The notes under the pieces were generated by a model. That model made no database searches. It saw only the letters and a program-made list of their open reading frames with translations, and had not been told where the DNA came from. The position numbers were made by a program, and so were the translations under genes. A DNA stretch of 64,000 nucleotides from positions 310,001 through 374,000 of the forward strand of contig NZ_BEWM01000001.1 in the NCBI RefSeq assembly GCF_002723935.1, read 5' to 3'. Positions 9,511 to 18,355 of the stretch are shown here, piece by piece. Source of the stretch: Gluconobacter cerinus (GTDB taxonomy: Bacteria > Pseudomonadota > Alphaproteobacteria > Acetobacterales > Acetobacteraceae). The stretch's first letter is position 1. Each line of letters opens with the position of its first letter.

Positions 9511-10268
9511 CACGAGACTGCCCGCCATTCAATTTCAGCAAAAGCTTCTGGCTGACGGAGTTCCACCGCACCGCCCTTAGCCATTTCCAGTCCGGCAAGT
9601 AGCGTTCCTGCAAGAGCGGCATTGCGATCATACGGACCGGCTTCCAGCCCTTCCCCCAGATGTTCGGGTAGAAGGGACGTCAGCGTCTGCCAGTCCGCCA
9701 CGGCGTCTGTGCCCAGCATGCGGCGCAGACGGGCTAAGGCATCCTGCACGCTCCAGTACCGGCGGGTGCGTGGCGCATAGACACGTTTGCGGTTCGTACG
9801 CCTGCGGGCAGAGAGATAAGCTGTAATCAGCGCTGACAGGTCCACTCGCAGACCCGAACGGTCAATCTCGGTGTGGTCTTCCCCTTCACCGCGACGGAAC
9901 ACATCCATACCAAGCCTGGGTTGTTTCATGAGCCAGGCTGCGGCTGCACGCATACGTTCCAGTTCTAACAGACGCTCCTGAAGCTGCTCCACCGCTTCTT
10001 CAGCGTCTTCCCCGTTATTTTCTGCGGGAAGAAGCAGTTTGGACTTCAACCAGGCGAGCCACGCTGCCATCACCAACCAGTCTGCTGCCAGTTCAAGCCG
10101 CAGTGCCCTTGCTTCCACGCGGGCCTGCTCCACAACGGACAGATACTGCTCGACAAGCTGAAGAATGGAAATTTTTGCGAGGTCCACCTTCTGGGACCGG
10201 GCGAGGTCAAGGAGCAGATCCAGCGGCCCCTCAAACCCGTCCAGCGTCAGATGTAAAACCTCGCTCAA
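9510..10268 (-). CDS. scpA: Segregation and condensation protein A
   Basis: The kleisin subunit of the SMC-ScpAB condensin, 252 residues. The family signature is at the N-terminus (LDGFEGPLDLLLDLARSQKVDL, residues ~7-28), followed by ISILQLVEQYLSVVEQ. The C-terminal winged helix lies around residues 180-250 with YDRNAALAGTLLAGLEMAKG. It begins 10 bp after the SPOR-domain gene. In many Alphaproteobacteria nagZ separates these two; no trace of it is present here. Confidence 0.95.
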   Translation of the reverse strand: MSEVLHLTLDGFEGPLDLLLDLARSQKVDLAKISILQLVEQYLSVVEQARVEARALRLELAADWLVMAAWLAWLKSKLLLPAENNGEDAEEAVEQLQERLLELERMRAAAAWLMKQPRLGMDVFRRGEGEDHTEIDRSGLRVDLSALITAYLSARRRTNRKRVYAPRTRRYWSVQDALARLRRMLGTDAVADWQTLTSLLPEHLGEGLEAGPYDRNAALAGTLLAGLEMAKGGAVELRQPEAFAEIEWRAVS

Positions 10269-10278
10269 GGCCGGTCTC

Positions 10279-11394
10279 TCAGAACTGTGCCGGAGTGCAG
10301 GCGATGGACTGTGCGTGAAGCTTTACGCAATACGCACGAGCGGCTTTCAGATCCTCAAAGCCGCCAATACGCAGACGCACGAATGTCTTGTCGCCATGAG
10401 CAGTCTTCTCAAAGAGCGGTGAATGACCTGCGAACAGTCCGGGTGCCTGATGGCGCAGTGTGTCCCATTCCTTGCGCGCTGCGGCTTCGCTGTCGAGCGC
10501 GGCAAGCTGAACTTCGCGTGCACCACCAGCCTCAGCCTTCGGAGCAGCAGCAGTTTTCTGCTGAGGAACAGCATTTTCTGGCTCAGCCACAGGCGCCGGA
10601 AGGGGCTTCTGCACAGGCTTTGGCGGAACAGCCTTGTGAACAGGCGCATCAGGGGCCTTAGGCTGCGGCTTGACGGCTGGAACCGGCTTGGGCGCTGGAG
10701 CCTCTTCAGGCGTCTCGGCGTCCGCGGACGCTGAAGCAGCATCTTTGCTTTCAGGAGCCACGGGAGGCACAGCCGACGGTTCAGCGACAGCCTTGTCCTG
10801 GCCTGCTGCGGCATCTGGAGCAGCCGGAGCCGCACCGTCAGGAGGCGTAGCGTCAGCGGGCGCTGCTGGCTTGTCCGGCTGAGCCGCAGGAGGCGTCCCG
10901 GGCTGCACACCATATTGACGCGCCAGCGCCTTCGCGTCCGGCTGTTCCGGTCCCGGAGCCAGATGCGCTTCCCCGTTTCCTGTCAGATCTGTATCGCCAC
11001 TATCACTCCCCATGATCTGCATTCCTCCAGGATCGGTTGGAACGTCTTTCACAGGGCCTGGCGGTGGGCCGATAATGGGAATTCCGCCGTGATGGCCTCC
11101 CGTCAGAGACCATCCTCCGACAGCGAGCAGCAACACGGCGCCAATGCCGATGGCGCCACCGACAAGCTTTCGCGTCGCCGGATCACTGCCAAGAAGGGAC
11201 GCAAGGCCACCGGCGCGGCTCGCCGTCTCCGGCGCTGCCGCCGCACGACGACGCGGTGGGGCGTCATCATCGTAGTCGTTGCTCAGGCGCTCACGCTCCG
11301 CACGCGGGGCAGACGACGGGCGGGGAGAAGAAGGTCCCGCGCCGTAATCACCCGGATCCCGGAAATCGCGATCATTCTCGCTGTCAGGGCTCAT
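10279..11394 (-). CDS. SPOR-domain cell-envelope protein
   Basis: A predicted single-pass inner-membrane protein of 371 residues. A cytoplasmic, charged N-terminus (~residues 1-75) precedes one membrane span (KLVGGAIGIGAVLLLAVGGW). A ~200-residue Ala/Pro-rich periplasmic linker follows, and the C-terminal ~75 residues are a SPOR domain (FVRLRIGGFEDLKAARAYC). SPOR domains bind denuded septal peptidoglycan, so a division-linked role is likely. The start at 11394 overlaps the argS stop by 4 bases (ATGA). The linker is low complexity and will align poorly between species. Confidence 0.9.
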   Translation of the reverse strand: MSPDSENDRDFRDPGDYGAGPSSPRPSSAPRAERERLSNDYDDDAPPRRRAAAAPETASRAGGLASLLGSDPATRKLVGGAIGIGAVLLLAVGGWSLTGGHHGGIPIIGPPPGPVKDVPTDPGGMQIMGSDSGDTDLTGNGEAHLAPGPEQPDAKALARQYGVQPGTPPAAQPDKPAAPADATPPDGAAPAAPDAAAGQDKAVAEPSAVPPVAPESKDAASASADAETPEEAPAPKPVPAVKPQPKAPDAPVHKAVPPKPVQKPLPAPVAEPENAVPQQKTAAAPKAEAGGAREVQLAALDSEAAARKEWDTLRHQAPGLFAGHSPLFEKTAHGDKTFVRLRIGGFEDLKAARAYCVKLHAQSIACTPAQF

Positions 11395-13199
11395 CGCATT
11401 TCCTCCACTGGCACAACGCCAAGAATGGTCAGTGCGCAACGCAGGGTGCTGGCAATCGCAGAAACAAGCGCCAGTTTTGCCAGGCTCGTCTCACGATCGT
11501 TCTCATGCAGAAAGCGCAGGGTCGTGTCTTCGCGTCCACGATTCCACAGTGTGTGGAAATCAGACGCCAGATCAATGCAATACGTTGCAATCCGATGCGG
11601 TTCACGCGCTGCAGCAGCTGCTTCGACAGAACGCGGGAAAGACGCGATACGATGCAGAACGGCAAGTTCCACGTCTGATGTCAGGCCGGAAAGATCAACA
11701 GTTGCCAGCGCTGCAGGCGTCACGGATGCGGCACCAAACATCGCTTCTGCCGAACGCAGAACCGAGCGGCATCGGGCGTGAGCATACTGAACGTAAAACA
11801 CCGGGTTATCACGCGTCTGGGCGACAACAGCGTCCAGATCGAATTCCATCTGCGCATCGGCCTTCCGGGTCAGCATCGTGAAGCGCACAGCATCACGTCC
11901 GACTTCATCCAGCAGGTCGCGCAGCGTCACGAACGTGCCCGCACGCTTGGACATCCGGACGGGCTCGCCGTTCTTCACAACGCGCACGATCTGGCACATC
12001 ACGACTTCAAAGCCGGTCTCGCCATCCGTCAGCGCCGAAATTGCAGCGCGCATGCGGGAGACGTAACCGCCGTGATCCGCACCGAGCACATCGATCAGAA
12101 CGTCTGAGTTCTCGGCCTTCTGAGCGTGATAGCCAATATCGTTAGCGAAATAGGTGTTGGTACCGTCAGATTTGCGCAACGCACGATCCTGATCGTCCCC
12201 AAAATCGGTAGAACGGAACAGGGTTTGCGGGCGCGGTTCCCAGTCTTCGGGGGTCTTGCCCTTGGGTGGCTCAAGCACGCCTTCATAAAGCAGGCCCTTG
12301 CTTTCCAGCTTGGCAATCGCGGCATCAACCCGTCCACTCGCCAGCGTTTCCGCTTCACTGGCGAAGACTTCATGGGAGATGCCCAGCCCTTCCAGATCTT
12401 CGCGGATTGCGGCCATCATCTGCACCAGCGTTTCAGCGCGGATGATATCGAACCAGACAGACGGATCAGCCGGGCTGCCATCATCATTGGCGAGAGCGCG
12501 ACCATGCTTTTCAGCAATGCTCTTGGCAACCGGGATCAGATAGTCACCCTGATACTGCAAACCATTCGGGGTCAGCGGGCTGAACGTGTCAGCATCGATG
12601 TCCGTGCCAATAACCTGCAGGTAACGCCAGTAAGTTGCCCATGTCAGGGCAACAACCTGCGTGCCGGCATCATTGATGTAATATTCGCGCGTGACCTTGT
12701 AGCCTGCCGCCTGCATCAGGTTTGCAAGCGCATCCCCCACCACAGCGCCACGACAATGACCCACATGCATCGGGCCAGTCGGATTGGCGGATACATATTC
12801 AACATTGACGCGCGTTCCCTGCCCGATCGAGGAACGACCGAAGGCTTCACCGGCCTCCAGAACAGCCTTCGCCACACCCTGCAAGACATATGGCTTCAGC
12901 GTCATGTTCACGAAGCCAGGACCGGCGGCTTCAGCATGATCTATGTCTGGCAGGTCGGCGAGTTTCTGCACCAGTTCTGCCGCAATCTCCGCTGGCTTGC
13001 GCTTGGCAGGCTTTGCGGCCAGCAAAGCAGCATTGGTCGCCATATGGCCATGGGACGGGTCACGCGGTGGCGTCACTTCAACGCGCTGCACCACCTCTTC
13101 CGGCAGGCCGGGGACAACGGACCGCAGCGCCTCGCACACCTGGTCTCTGGCGCGGGCAAAAAGGCAGTCAGTCGTATGGGCAGTGGGTGCAGCGACCAT
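11391..13199 (-). CDS. argS: Arginyl-tRNA synthetase
   Basis: Class I aminoacyl-tRNA synthetase of 602 residues. The N-terminal Add-1 domain is followed by the HIGH-type motif in ANPTGPMHVGHCRGAVVG (~residues 135-150). The KMSKS equivalent is RMSKRAGTFVTL (~residue 405), and the C-terminal anticodon-binding DALR domain ends in LALVSAIASTLRCALTILGV. It couples by ATGA to the SPOR gene and follows dgt by 44 bp. The gene order dgt-argS-SPOR is conserved in Alphaproteobacteria. Confidence 0.98.
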   Translation of the reverse strand: MVAAPTAHTTDCLFARARDQVCEALRSVVPGLPEEVVQRVEVTPPRDPSHGHMATNAALLAAKPAKRKPAEIAAELVQKLADLPDIDHAEAAGPGFVNMTLKPYVLQGVAKAVLEAGEAFGRSSIGQGTRVNVEYVSANPTGPMHVGHCRGAVVGDALANLMQAAGYKVTREYYINDAGTQVVALTWATYWRYLQVIGTDIDADTFSPLTPNGLQYQGDYLIPVAKSIAEKHGRALANDDGSPADPSVWFDIIRAETLVQMMAAIREDLEGLGISHEVFASEAETLASGRVDAAIAKLESKGLLYEGVLEPPKGKTPEDWEPRPQTLFRSTDFGDDQDRALRKSDGTNTYFANDIGYHAQKAENSDVLIDVLGADHGGYVSRMRAAISALTDGETGFEVVMCQIVRVVKNGEPVRMSKRAGTFVTLRDLLDEVGRDAVRFTMLTRKADAQMEFDLDAVVAQTRDNPVFYVQYAHARCRSVLRSAEAMFGAASVTPAALATVDLSGLTSDVELAVLHRIASFPRSVEAAAAAREPHRIATYCIDLASDFHTLWNRGREDTTLRFLHENDRETSLAKLALVSAIASTLRCALTILGVVPVEEMR

Positions 13200-13243
13200 T
13201 TCAGCTCGATTCCTGTAACCTGTATCGTCTTGGAGGGGCTTTA

Positions 13244-14407
13244 TCAGCCCAGCACGGAGAGGTCCGTCAACCGTCGATGTTCTTCCATCGCGAAACGATC
13301 GGTCATTCCGGCGATATAATTGGCCACCAGACGCCGTCGTTCCATGTCATCTGCGGCCTTGGCACGATCCTTGAGTGGGTCTGGCAGAAGGCCCGGCTCT
13401 TCTGAAAGGATCGTAAAGATTTCAGCCAGCGCGATCTTCGCTTTACGCGCCATGCGATTAACCCGCCAGTGGCGATACATGCGGGCGTAAAGAAATTTGC
13501 GGATAGCCTTGTTCTTTTCCCGCATCTCGGGACTGAACGCCACAACCGCATGATCGGCATGGCGGATGTCATCCGCGGACTGCGGATCAAGAGCCTCAAG
13601 ATTGCGGCGCGTCTGATCCGTGAGATCCGTCGCGAGAGCGTTAATCACCACGCGGATTGTCTCATGACGGACACGCTGTGCCTGATCCATCGCTTCGCGA
13701 CCCGTGCGACGCTCCATCTCACGCGACGCCCGAAGCGCATCACCCACCAGAGGAAGATCTTCAATGTCGTCGAACGTCAGAAGACCGGCTCTTAGCCCGT
13801 CATCCAGATCGTGGCCATGATAGGCTATATCATCCGACATGGCCGCAACCTGCGCTTCAGCTGACGCGTAGCTGCTGAGATCAAGATGATGACGCGCATC
13901 ATATTCAGCCAGATAAGGCGTTGGGCGCTTAACCGGGCCGTTGTGCTTCGCCAGCCCTTCCAGCGTTTCCCATGTCAGGTTCAGGCCATCGAAAGCGTGA
14001 TAGCGCGTCTCAAGCGACGTCACGAGGCGAAGGGACTGCGTGTTATGATCGAAACCACCCCAATCCTGCATGGCAAGGGCCAGAGCATCTTCTCCGGCAT
14101 GGCCAAACGGCGTGTGACCCATGTCATGGGCTAGCGCGAGCGCTTCTGTCAGGTCCTCATTCAGGTCGAGGCTTCGGGCAATCGAACGGGCAATCTGGGC
14201 AACTTCCAGGGAATGGGTCAGACGGGTGCGAAAGAAATCACCTTCATGATTGATAAACACCTGCGTCTTGTACTGAAGCGTCCGGAAGCCGGCGGAATGC
14301 AGGACGCGATCCCGGTCCCGCTGCCATGGAGAACGGACAGGGCTTTCTGTCTCCGGGTAGAGTCGGCCTCGCGCACCTTTTTCCTGAACCGCATAGATGG
14401 CAGGCAT
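13244..14407 (-). CDS. dgt: Deoxyguanosinetriphosphate triphosphohydrolase-like protein
   Basis: An HD-domain nucleotide hydrolase of 387 residues that splits dGTP (or other dNTPs) into the nucleoside and triphosphate. The metal site is seen in TRLTHSLEVAQIARSIAR and AHDMGHTPFGHAGEDAL, with a later HD-type aspartate in SDDIAYHGHDLDDGLRAG. The ATG at 14407 has GGGGAG about 9 bases upstream; an in-frame ATG at 14446 has none. It is the first gene of the minus-strand block ending at 5515. Which dNTP it prefers cannot be read from the sequence. Confidence 0.92.
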   Translation of the reverse strand: MPAIYAVQEKGARGRLYPETESPVRSPWQRDRDRVLHSAGFRTLQYKTQVFINHEGDFFRTRLTHSLEVAQIARSIARSLDLNEDLTEALALAHDMGHTPFGHAGEDALALAMQDWGGFDHNTQSLRLVTSLETRYHAFDGLNLTWETLEGLAKHNGPVKRPTPYLAEYDARHHLDLSSYASAEAQVAAMSDDIAYHGHDLDDGLRAGLLTFDDIEDLPLVGDALRASREMERRTGREAMDQAQRVRHETIRVVINALATDLTDQTRRNLEALDPQSADDIRHADHAVVAFSPEMREKNKAIRKFLYARMYRHWRVNRMARKAKIALAEIFTILSEEPGLLPDPLKDRAKAADDMERRRLVANYIAGMTDRFAMEEHRRLTDLSVLG

Positions 14408-14508
14408 CAACACACTCCCCTGATGATCCTTAGGCGCGGAAAGCACTCTAATTGCTGGATCAAACGCCTCATTCTACGACAGGCTCCCTTCAGCGCAACT
14501 CTACCCCT

Positions 14509-14538
14509 TTGCCCCTGACCCCAGTCTGACCATATAAT
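14509..14538 (+). promoter_or_regulatory. Candidate sigma-70 promoter for erpA-xthA
   Basis: TTGCCC (14509-14514) and a perfect TATAAT (14533-14538) are separated by 18 bp, with the erpA ATG 55 bp further on. It is the clearest -35/-10 pair noticed in the gap between dgt and the Fe-S carrier gene. Confidence 0.5.
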
Positions 14539-14592
14539 CAGGACCAGAACCGTCCTGCCTTTCAGCAGACCTCCAGAAACCGGGAACGAGCA

Positions 14593-14937
14593 ATGTCCGA
14601 AACCCCTTCCTTCACCATGTCTGCCAGTGCGGCAGCACGGATTGTGGAAATCATTTCCGCCCAGCCGGAACCCGAAGGGCTGGCTTTGCGCGTCGCTGTT
14701 CTGGCGGGGGGCTGCAATGGCTTCCAATACCAGTTCAAGCTGGATCGCACGAAGAACGATGATGACGTTCTGATCCAACGCGATGGTGCGACCGTCTATG
14801 TCGATGAAACCAGCCTCGATCTGCTTGAAGGCGCTGAGCTGGAATTCGTGGACAAGCTGATGGGCGCGCACTTCACGGTCACGAACCCCAACGCAGCCTC
14901 AGCCTGCGGCTGCGGTACAAGCTTCTCGCTGGCCTGA
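14593..14937 (+). CDS. erpA: A-type iron-sulfur carrier (ErpA/IscA family)
   Basis: A 114-residue scaffold or carrier that passes Fe-S clusters to target enzymes. The three conserved cysteines are all present: one in LAGGCNGFQYQF (~residue 40) and two in ASACGCGTSFSLA at the C-terminus. The spacing fits the HesB/IscA/ErpA family. No isc or suf genes are in the window, so ErpA is the most reasonable name among close paralogues. It is followed after 4 bp by exonuclease III, and the two are probably one transcript ending at the hairpin at 15721. Confidence 0.88.
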   Translation: MSETPSFTMSASAAARIVEIISAQPEPEGLALRVAVLAGGCNGFQYQFKLDRTKNDDDVLIQRDGATVYVDETSLDLLEGAELEFVDKLMGAHFTVTNPNAASACGCGTSFSLA

Positions 14938-14941
14938 TCGA

Positions 14942-15712
14942 ATGTCCTTTACCTTCGCAAGCTGGAACATCAATTCCATCCGCGCCCGCGCGCATCTCGT
15001 TCAGGACTGGCTGGAGCGTCATCCGGAGTGCGACCTGCTCTGCCTTCAGGAAATCAAGTGTGAGGACAGCCAGTTCCCGGCGGTTTTCAAGGACGCAGGC
15101 TATCACGTCGCCACGACAGGCCAGAAAGCTTACAATGGCGTAGCGTTCATTGGCCGCCGCCCATTTGACGTTACAACGCACACCCTGCCCGGCTTCGATG
15201 ACCCCACGGCTCGTTATATTGAATGTGAGCTTGATGGTCTGACGATTGGTAACCTTTACCTTCCCAACGGGAACTCCGGCGGAGAAGATGGCTACAGCAA
15301 AAAACTCGCGTTCTTTGAGGCTTTGGCGGTCCGGGGGAAAGAGTTTCTGGAAAGCGAAAAGTCATTCGCCTTCATCGGAGATTATAACGTCTGCCCCACA
15401 GATGAAGATCTCGCGCCCAAGGCTCTGTCGCCTGCTGATGCGCTGGTGCGACCGGAAACCCGCGCAGCCTTCCACCGCCTGCAATGGCTGGGTCTGACAG
15501 ACGCTCTACGCGCTGTTCATCCTACTGGTCGTCACTACACATTCTGGGACTATCAGGCCGCCGCATTCCAACGGAACTCAGGCCTGCGCATTGACCACGC
15601 TCTGCTCTCCCCACGCGTCACCGAACGGCTTGTCTCGTTCACGATCGACCGTGAAGAGCGTTCGGCTGAAAAAGCTTCAGACCATGTTCCGGTGATTGTG
15701 ACCCTCCGGTAA
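14942..15712 (+). CDS. xthA: Exodeoxyribonuclease III
   Basis: A 256-residue AP endonuclease and 3'-5' exonuclease of base-excision repair. The endonuclease/exonuclease/phosphatase fold is clear: SWNINSIRAR (~residue 8), LCLQEIKCEDSQFP (metal-binding glutamate), GDYNVCPTDEDLAP, LRIDHALLSP and the C-terminal SDHVPV with the catalytic Asp-His pair. Length and motifs are those of XthA. It begins 4 bp after erpA; pairing an Fe-S carrier with AP-site repair may reflect shared oxidative-stress expression, but that is inference. Confidence 0.95.
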   Translation: MSFTFASWNINSIRARAHLVQDWLERHPECDLLCLQEIKCEDSQFPAVFKDAGYHVATTGQKAYNGVAFIGRRPFDVTTHTLPGFDDPTARYIECELDGLTIGNLYLPNGNSGGEDGYSKKLAFFEALAVRGKEFLESEKSFAFIGDYNVCPTDEDLAPKALSPADALVRPETRAAFHRLQWLGLTDALRAVHPTGRHYTFWDYQAAAFQRNSGLRIDHALLSPRVTERLVSFTIDREERSAEKASDHVPVIVTLR

Positions 15713-15720
15713 GCCACAAA

Positions 15721-15757
15721 AAAAGCCGCTCCCTTTCAAGGAGCGGCTTTTCCGTTT
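15721..15757. terminator. Bidirectional intrinsic terminator after xthA
   Basis: A 12-bp perfect stem, AAAAGCCGCTCC with GGAGCGGCTTTT, encloses a 7-base loop; T-rich sequence follows on the plus side and A-rich sequence on the other. It sits between xthA and the convergent small-protein gene. Confidence 0.9.
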
Positions 15758-16050
15758 TAACCCCGCGGTGAGTATGGCGGCGGCCTGTGGGCTTGCACCC
15801 GGGCCAGATGGCCTGGCACCCACTGATAGCCGTTTCCGACCCATTTCCACTGCCCTGGGATCCACTGCATGGTCCGTGCATGCGGTGGAATTCTCTCATT
15901 GGGGGGATGTGGCGGAGGGGGCGGCGTCTGGCGATATGGCCCCTGATAAGGAACGAACTGGGCATGGGCCGTGCCACTAATGGGTGGCAGAGCCATAGCT
16001 CCGACAAAAAGCGCCGACACGGCGAGCAAGCCCGACAGATGTTTCAACAT
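15757..16050 (-). CDS. Small secreted YXWGXW-type protein
   Basis: A 97-residue exported protein: a signal peptide (about residues 1-30, cleavage near GTAHA-Q), a proline stretch (TPPPPPHPP), then Trp/Tyr/Gly segments WIPGQWKWVGNGYQWVPGHL that match the YXWGXW/WxPGxW repeat family of envelope proteins. The family has no established biochemical function. AAAGGAG lies about 9 bases before the ATG. The gene is monocistronic, with a terminator at its 3' end. Confidence 0.8.
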   Translation of the reverse strand: MLKHLSGLLAVSALFVGAMALPPISGTAHAQFVPYQGPYRQTPPPPPHPPNERIPPHARTMQWIPGQWKWVGNGYQWVPGHLARVQAHRPPPYSPRG

Positions 16051-16186
16051 AACGTCTCACTCCTTTTACAAAAGGCGCTGCGTAGGAGTGCACCTTGCTG
16101 CCCTCACAAGGCAGTGATCAGGCGGAGTTGTGGCGGAAAAAAGATTCTCTGCTGCGCTCTGTAACAATTCTCTCGCTGCCCCTAGA

Positions 16187-17086
16187 TCAGGGGTCCGCCT
16201 TCTGAAGACCGTCAACAATTTCAGTTACAAAATCTGCCATGGCTCGCACTTTGGCACTGACCATCCGTCCGGCGGGGAATAACAGCCAGAGCTCTACCGC
16301 CTCCAAGGACCAGTCAGGCAGACACCGTTGCACGTGTCCGGCTGCCAGCTCCGGTGCGAACATCCAGTCTGCCGCAATGGTCATGCCCTGCCCCGAAAGA
16401 ACAGCAGCCCGAATTCCCTCCGCAGCACTCAAACGAAGTCCGGATCGTAGCGAAACCTCCTGACTGTCATTGTTCCTTGTAAAAACGGCTCGGAGCTGTC
16501 GGCCCTGTGCATAGAGAACCATGTGATGGTTTTCCAAATCTGCCGGGGCTGATGGAGCAGAGAATTTTTCAAGATATGCGGGGCTTGCCATCACGGATCG
16601 GCGCCCGCGCGCCAGACGTCGGCCAATCACGGCTGTATCTTCAGGACGACCAATCCTGACGGCCATGTCGATCCCTTCCGAAATCAGGTCTACGCGCCTG
16701 TCATCCATTTGAACGTCAAGCTCGAGCTCGGGATATCGTGCGGTGAACTGCCCAAGCTGTGGCACCAGATGGATACGCCCGAATGTGGTGGGAATAGCGA
16801 TCCGCAAGCGCCCCGATAGTTCCTTGCCGCTTCCCCGCGCCAGACTGTCCGCTTCTCTGGCATCTTCGATAATTCTGGCTGCACGCTCGTAGTAACGCTG
16901 CCCGGCATCCGTTGGGGTGAGACCGTGCGTGGACCGTAAGAGAAGCGCTGTGCCCAAATGGGCTTCAAGCTGTGCGATGACTTTGGAAACCGACGGCTGA
17001 CCGACGTTCAGCAGGCGGGCAGCCCCTGAAAAAGATCCGACCTCCACCACCTTTACAAACACCGTCATGGCTTGAAGACGATCCAT
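16187..17086 (-). CDS. LysR-family transcriptional regulator
   Basis: A 299-residue LysR regulator. The winged HTH is in residues 1-60 (MDRLQAMTVFVKVVEVGSFS, then ARLLNVGQPSVSKVIAQLE); the substrate-binding domain follows. The start was placed at the ATG at 17086 because AAAGGGA lies 6-8 bases upstream and the HTH begins at once; the frame is open further upstream but not LysR-like. It is divergent from the Old Yellow Enzyme gene with a 130-bp shared region, the usual layout for a LysR regulator and its target. Confidence 0.94.
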   Translation of the reverse strand: MDRLQAMTVFVKVVEVGSFSGAARLLNVGQPSVSKVIAQLEAHLGTALLLRSTHGLTPTDAGQRYYERAARIIEDAREADSLARGSGKELSGRLRIAIPTTFGRIHLVPQLGQFTARYPELELDVQMDDRRVDLISEGIDMAVRIGRPEDTAVIGRRLARGRRSVMASPAYLEKFSAPSAPADLENHHMVLYAQGRQLRAVFTRNNDSQEVSLRSGLRLSAAEGIRAAVLSGQGMTIAADWMFAPELAAGHVQRCLPDWSLEAVELWLLFPAGRMVSAKVRAMADFVTEIVDGLQKADP

Positions 17087-17090
17087 ATTT

Positions 17091-17105
17091 ATTCCCTTTA
17101 AGAAT
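17091..17105. promoter_or_regulatory. Candidate LysR operator (T-N11-A dyad)
   Basis: ATTCCCTTTAAGAAT is a dyad (ATTC-N7-GAAT) that matches the LysR T-N11-A consensus. It lies immediately before the regulator start and overlaps its ribosome binding site, which would suit autorepression. The wider divergent region is AT-rich and must also serve the enoate reductase gene. Confidence 0.4.
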
Positions 17106-17216
17106 AATAAATATCTGAAAAACCAATCTACGCATATTATCAGAGAATAACCATTCTGGCTGTCACAGGACGCATCCATACCGGACATCCTTTTGAGACA
17201 ACGGAACACCATCAGC

Positions 17217-18311
17217 ATGACGACGCTTCTCTTCACACCACGCTTCGTCGGTCCCACGCGACTGAGCCATCGGGTTGTTATGGCACCACTCACCCGTATG
17301 CGGTCCAGTGAGGGTAATCTGCCGAATGATCTGATGCGCACCTATTACAGCCAACGCGCAACGGAAGGCGGCCTGCTGATTTCGGAGGCGTCCCCCGTCT
17401 CCCTCACTGGATATGGCTTTGAGCGCGCGGCCGGAATTTACGATGACAGCCAGATTCCGGGATGGAAGCACATCACGGATGCCGTTCATGCCAAAGGCAG
17501 CAGAATGGTTCTTCAGCTCTGGCACGTTGGCCGTCAGTCCGCACGCATCCTTCAGCCGGGTGGTGTTGCTCCCGTTGCCCCTTCAGCCATTCGCGCCGAT
17601 GGAGACGCCTGGACGGTTACGGGGACGGTGCCCTACGACATGCCACGCGCGCTTGATCGGGATGAAATTCCCGGGATCATCAAGGATTACGAACAGGCTG
17701 CCGAACGCGCACTGAAAGCCGGCTTTGATGGCGTGGAAATCCATGGTGCGAATGGATATCTGCCGGATCAGTTCCTTCAGGATGGCAGCAACACCCGCAC
17801 AGACGATTATGGCGGCTCACTTGAAAATCGCGCCCGTTTCCTCCTGGAGGTGACTCAGGCTGCAATGACCGTATGGGGGCCGGACCGGGTTGGCGTACGA
17901 GTAACTCCAAGCGGGCGCTATGGAACCATGGCAGACAGCAACCGCCCGGCAACGTTCCGCTATGTGGCTTCTGAACTGGATCGTCTGGGCGCTGGCTATC
18001 TTCATGTTGTGCAACCCCGCATCGGGAGCGATGCAGAACCGGACCCTGTGGATGCTGGAACGCTTCGGCAGGTTTTTTCCCGCACCATCATTGCCGCGGG
18101 CGGATTTGACCGACAAAGCGCCGAAGCTCTGCTGGCTTCTGGACAGGCGGATCTGATCGCCTTTGGTCGCTCATTCCTCGCAAACCCGGATCTGGTCGAG
18201 CGTCTGCGTCAGAACTGGCCGCTGAATTCCTATGATCGCTCTACATTCTATGGCGGCGATGCACGGGGATATACCGACTATCCATTTTACGCTGACGCAG
18301 CACAGCATTGA
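17217..18311 (+). CDS. Old Yellow Enzyme family NADH:flavin oxidoreductase
   Basis: A 364-residue FMN-dependent ene-reductase that reduces activated C=C bonds with NAD(P)H. It is a TIM barrel with the substrate-binding pair in VEIHGANGYLPDQFLQ, the FMN segment DDYGGSLENRARF, VMAPLTRMRS near the N-terminus and AFGRSFLANPDLVERL near the C-terminus. An in-frame TTG at 17193 was rejected in favour of the ATG at 17217. Gluconobacter is known for several enzymes of this class. The divergent LysR gene probably controls it. The natural substrate is unknown; electrophile detoxification is usual for the family. Confidence 0.94.
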   Translation: MTTLLFTPRFVGPTRLSHRVVMAPLTRMRSSEGNLPNDLMRTYYSQRATEGGLLISEASPVSLTGYGFERAAGIYDDSQIPGWKHITDAVHAKGSRMVLQLWHVGRQSARILQPGGVAPVAPSAIRADGDAWTVTGTVPYDMPRALDRDEIPGIIKDYEQAAERALKAGFDGVEIHGANGYLPDQFLQDGSNTRTDDYGGSLENRARFLLEVTQAAMTVWGPDRVGVRVTPSGRYGTMADSNRPATFRYVASELDRLGAGYLHVVQPRIGSDAEPDPVDAGTLRQVFSRTIIAAGGFDRQSAEALLASGQADLIAFGRSFLANPDLVERLRQNWPLNSYDRSTFYGGDARGYTDYPFYADAAQH

Positions 18312-18316
18312 GCAAA

Positions 18317-18353
18317 AAAAAGACCCCGACCTGTGTCTGGCCGGGGTCTTTCT
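18317..18353. terminator. Bidirectional terminator after the Old Yellow Enzyme gene
   Basis: AAAGACCCCG and CGGGGTCTTT form a strong stem with a further CC/GG pair inside the loop region. It is flanked by A8 on one side and T3 on the other, between convergent genes. Confidence 0.88.
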
Positions 18354-18355
18354 GA

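Noticed and set aside
12126-13319. 397-codon plus-strand frame opposite argS
   Set aside because: Antisense of a conserved synthetase gene; composition typical of shadow frames.
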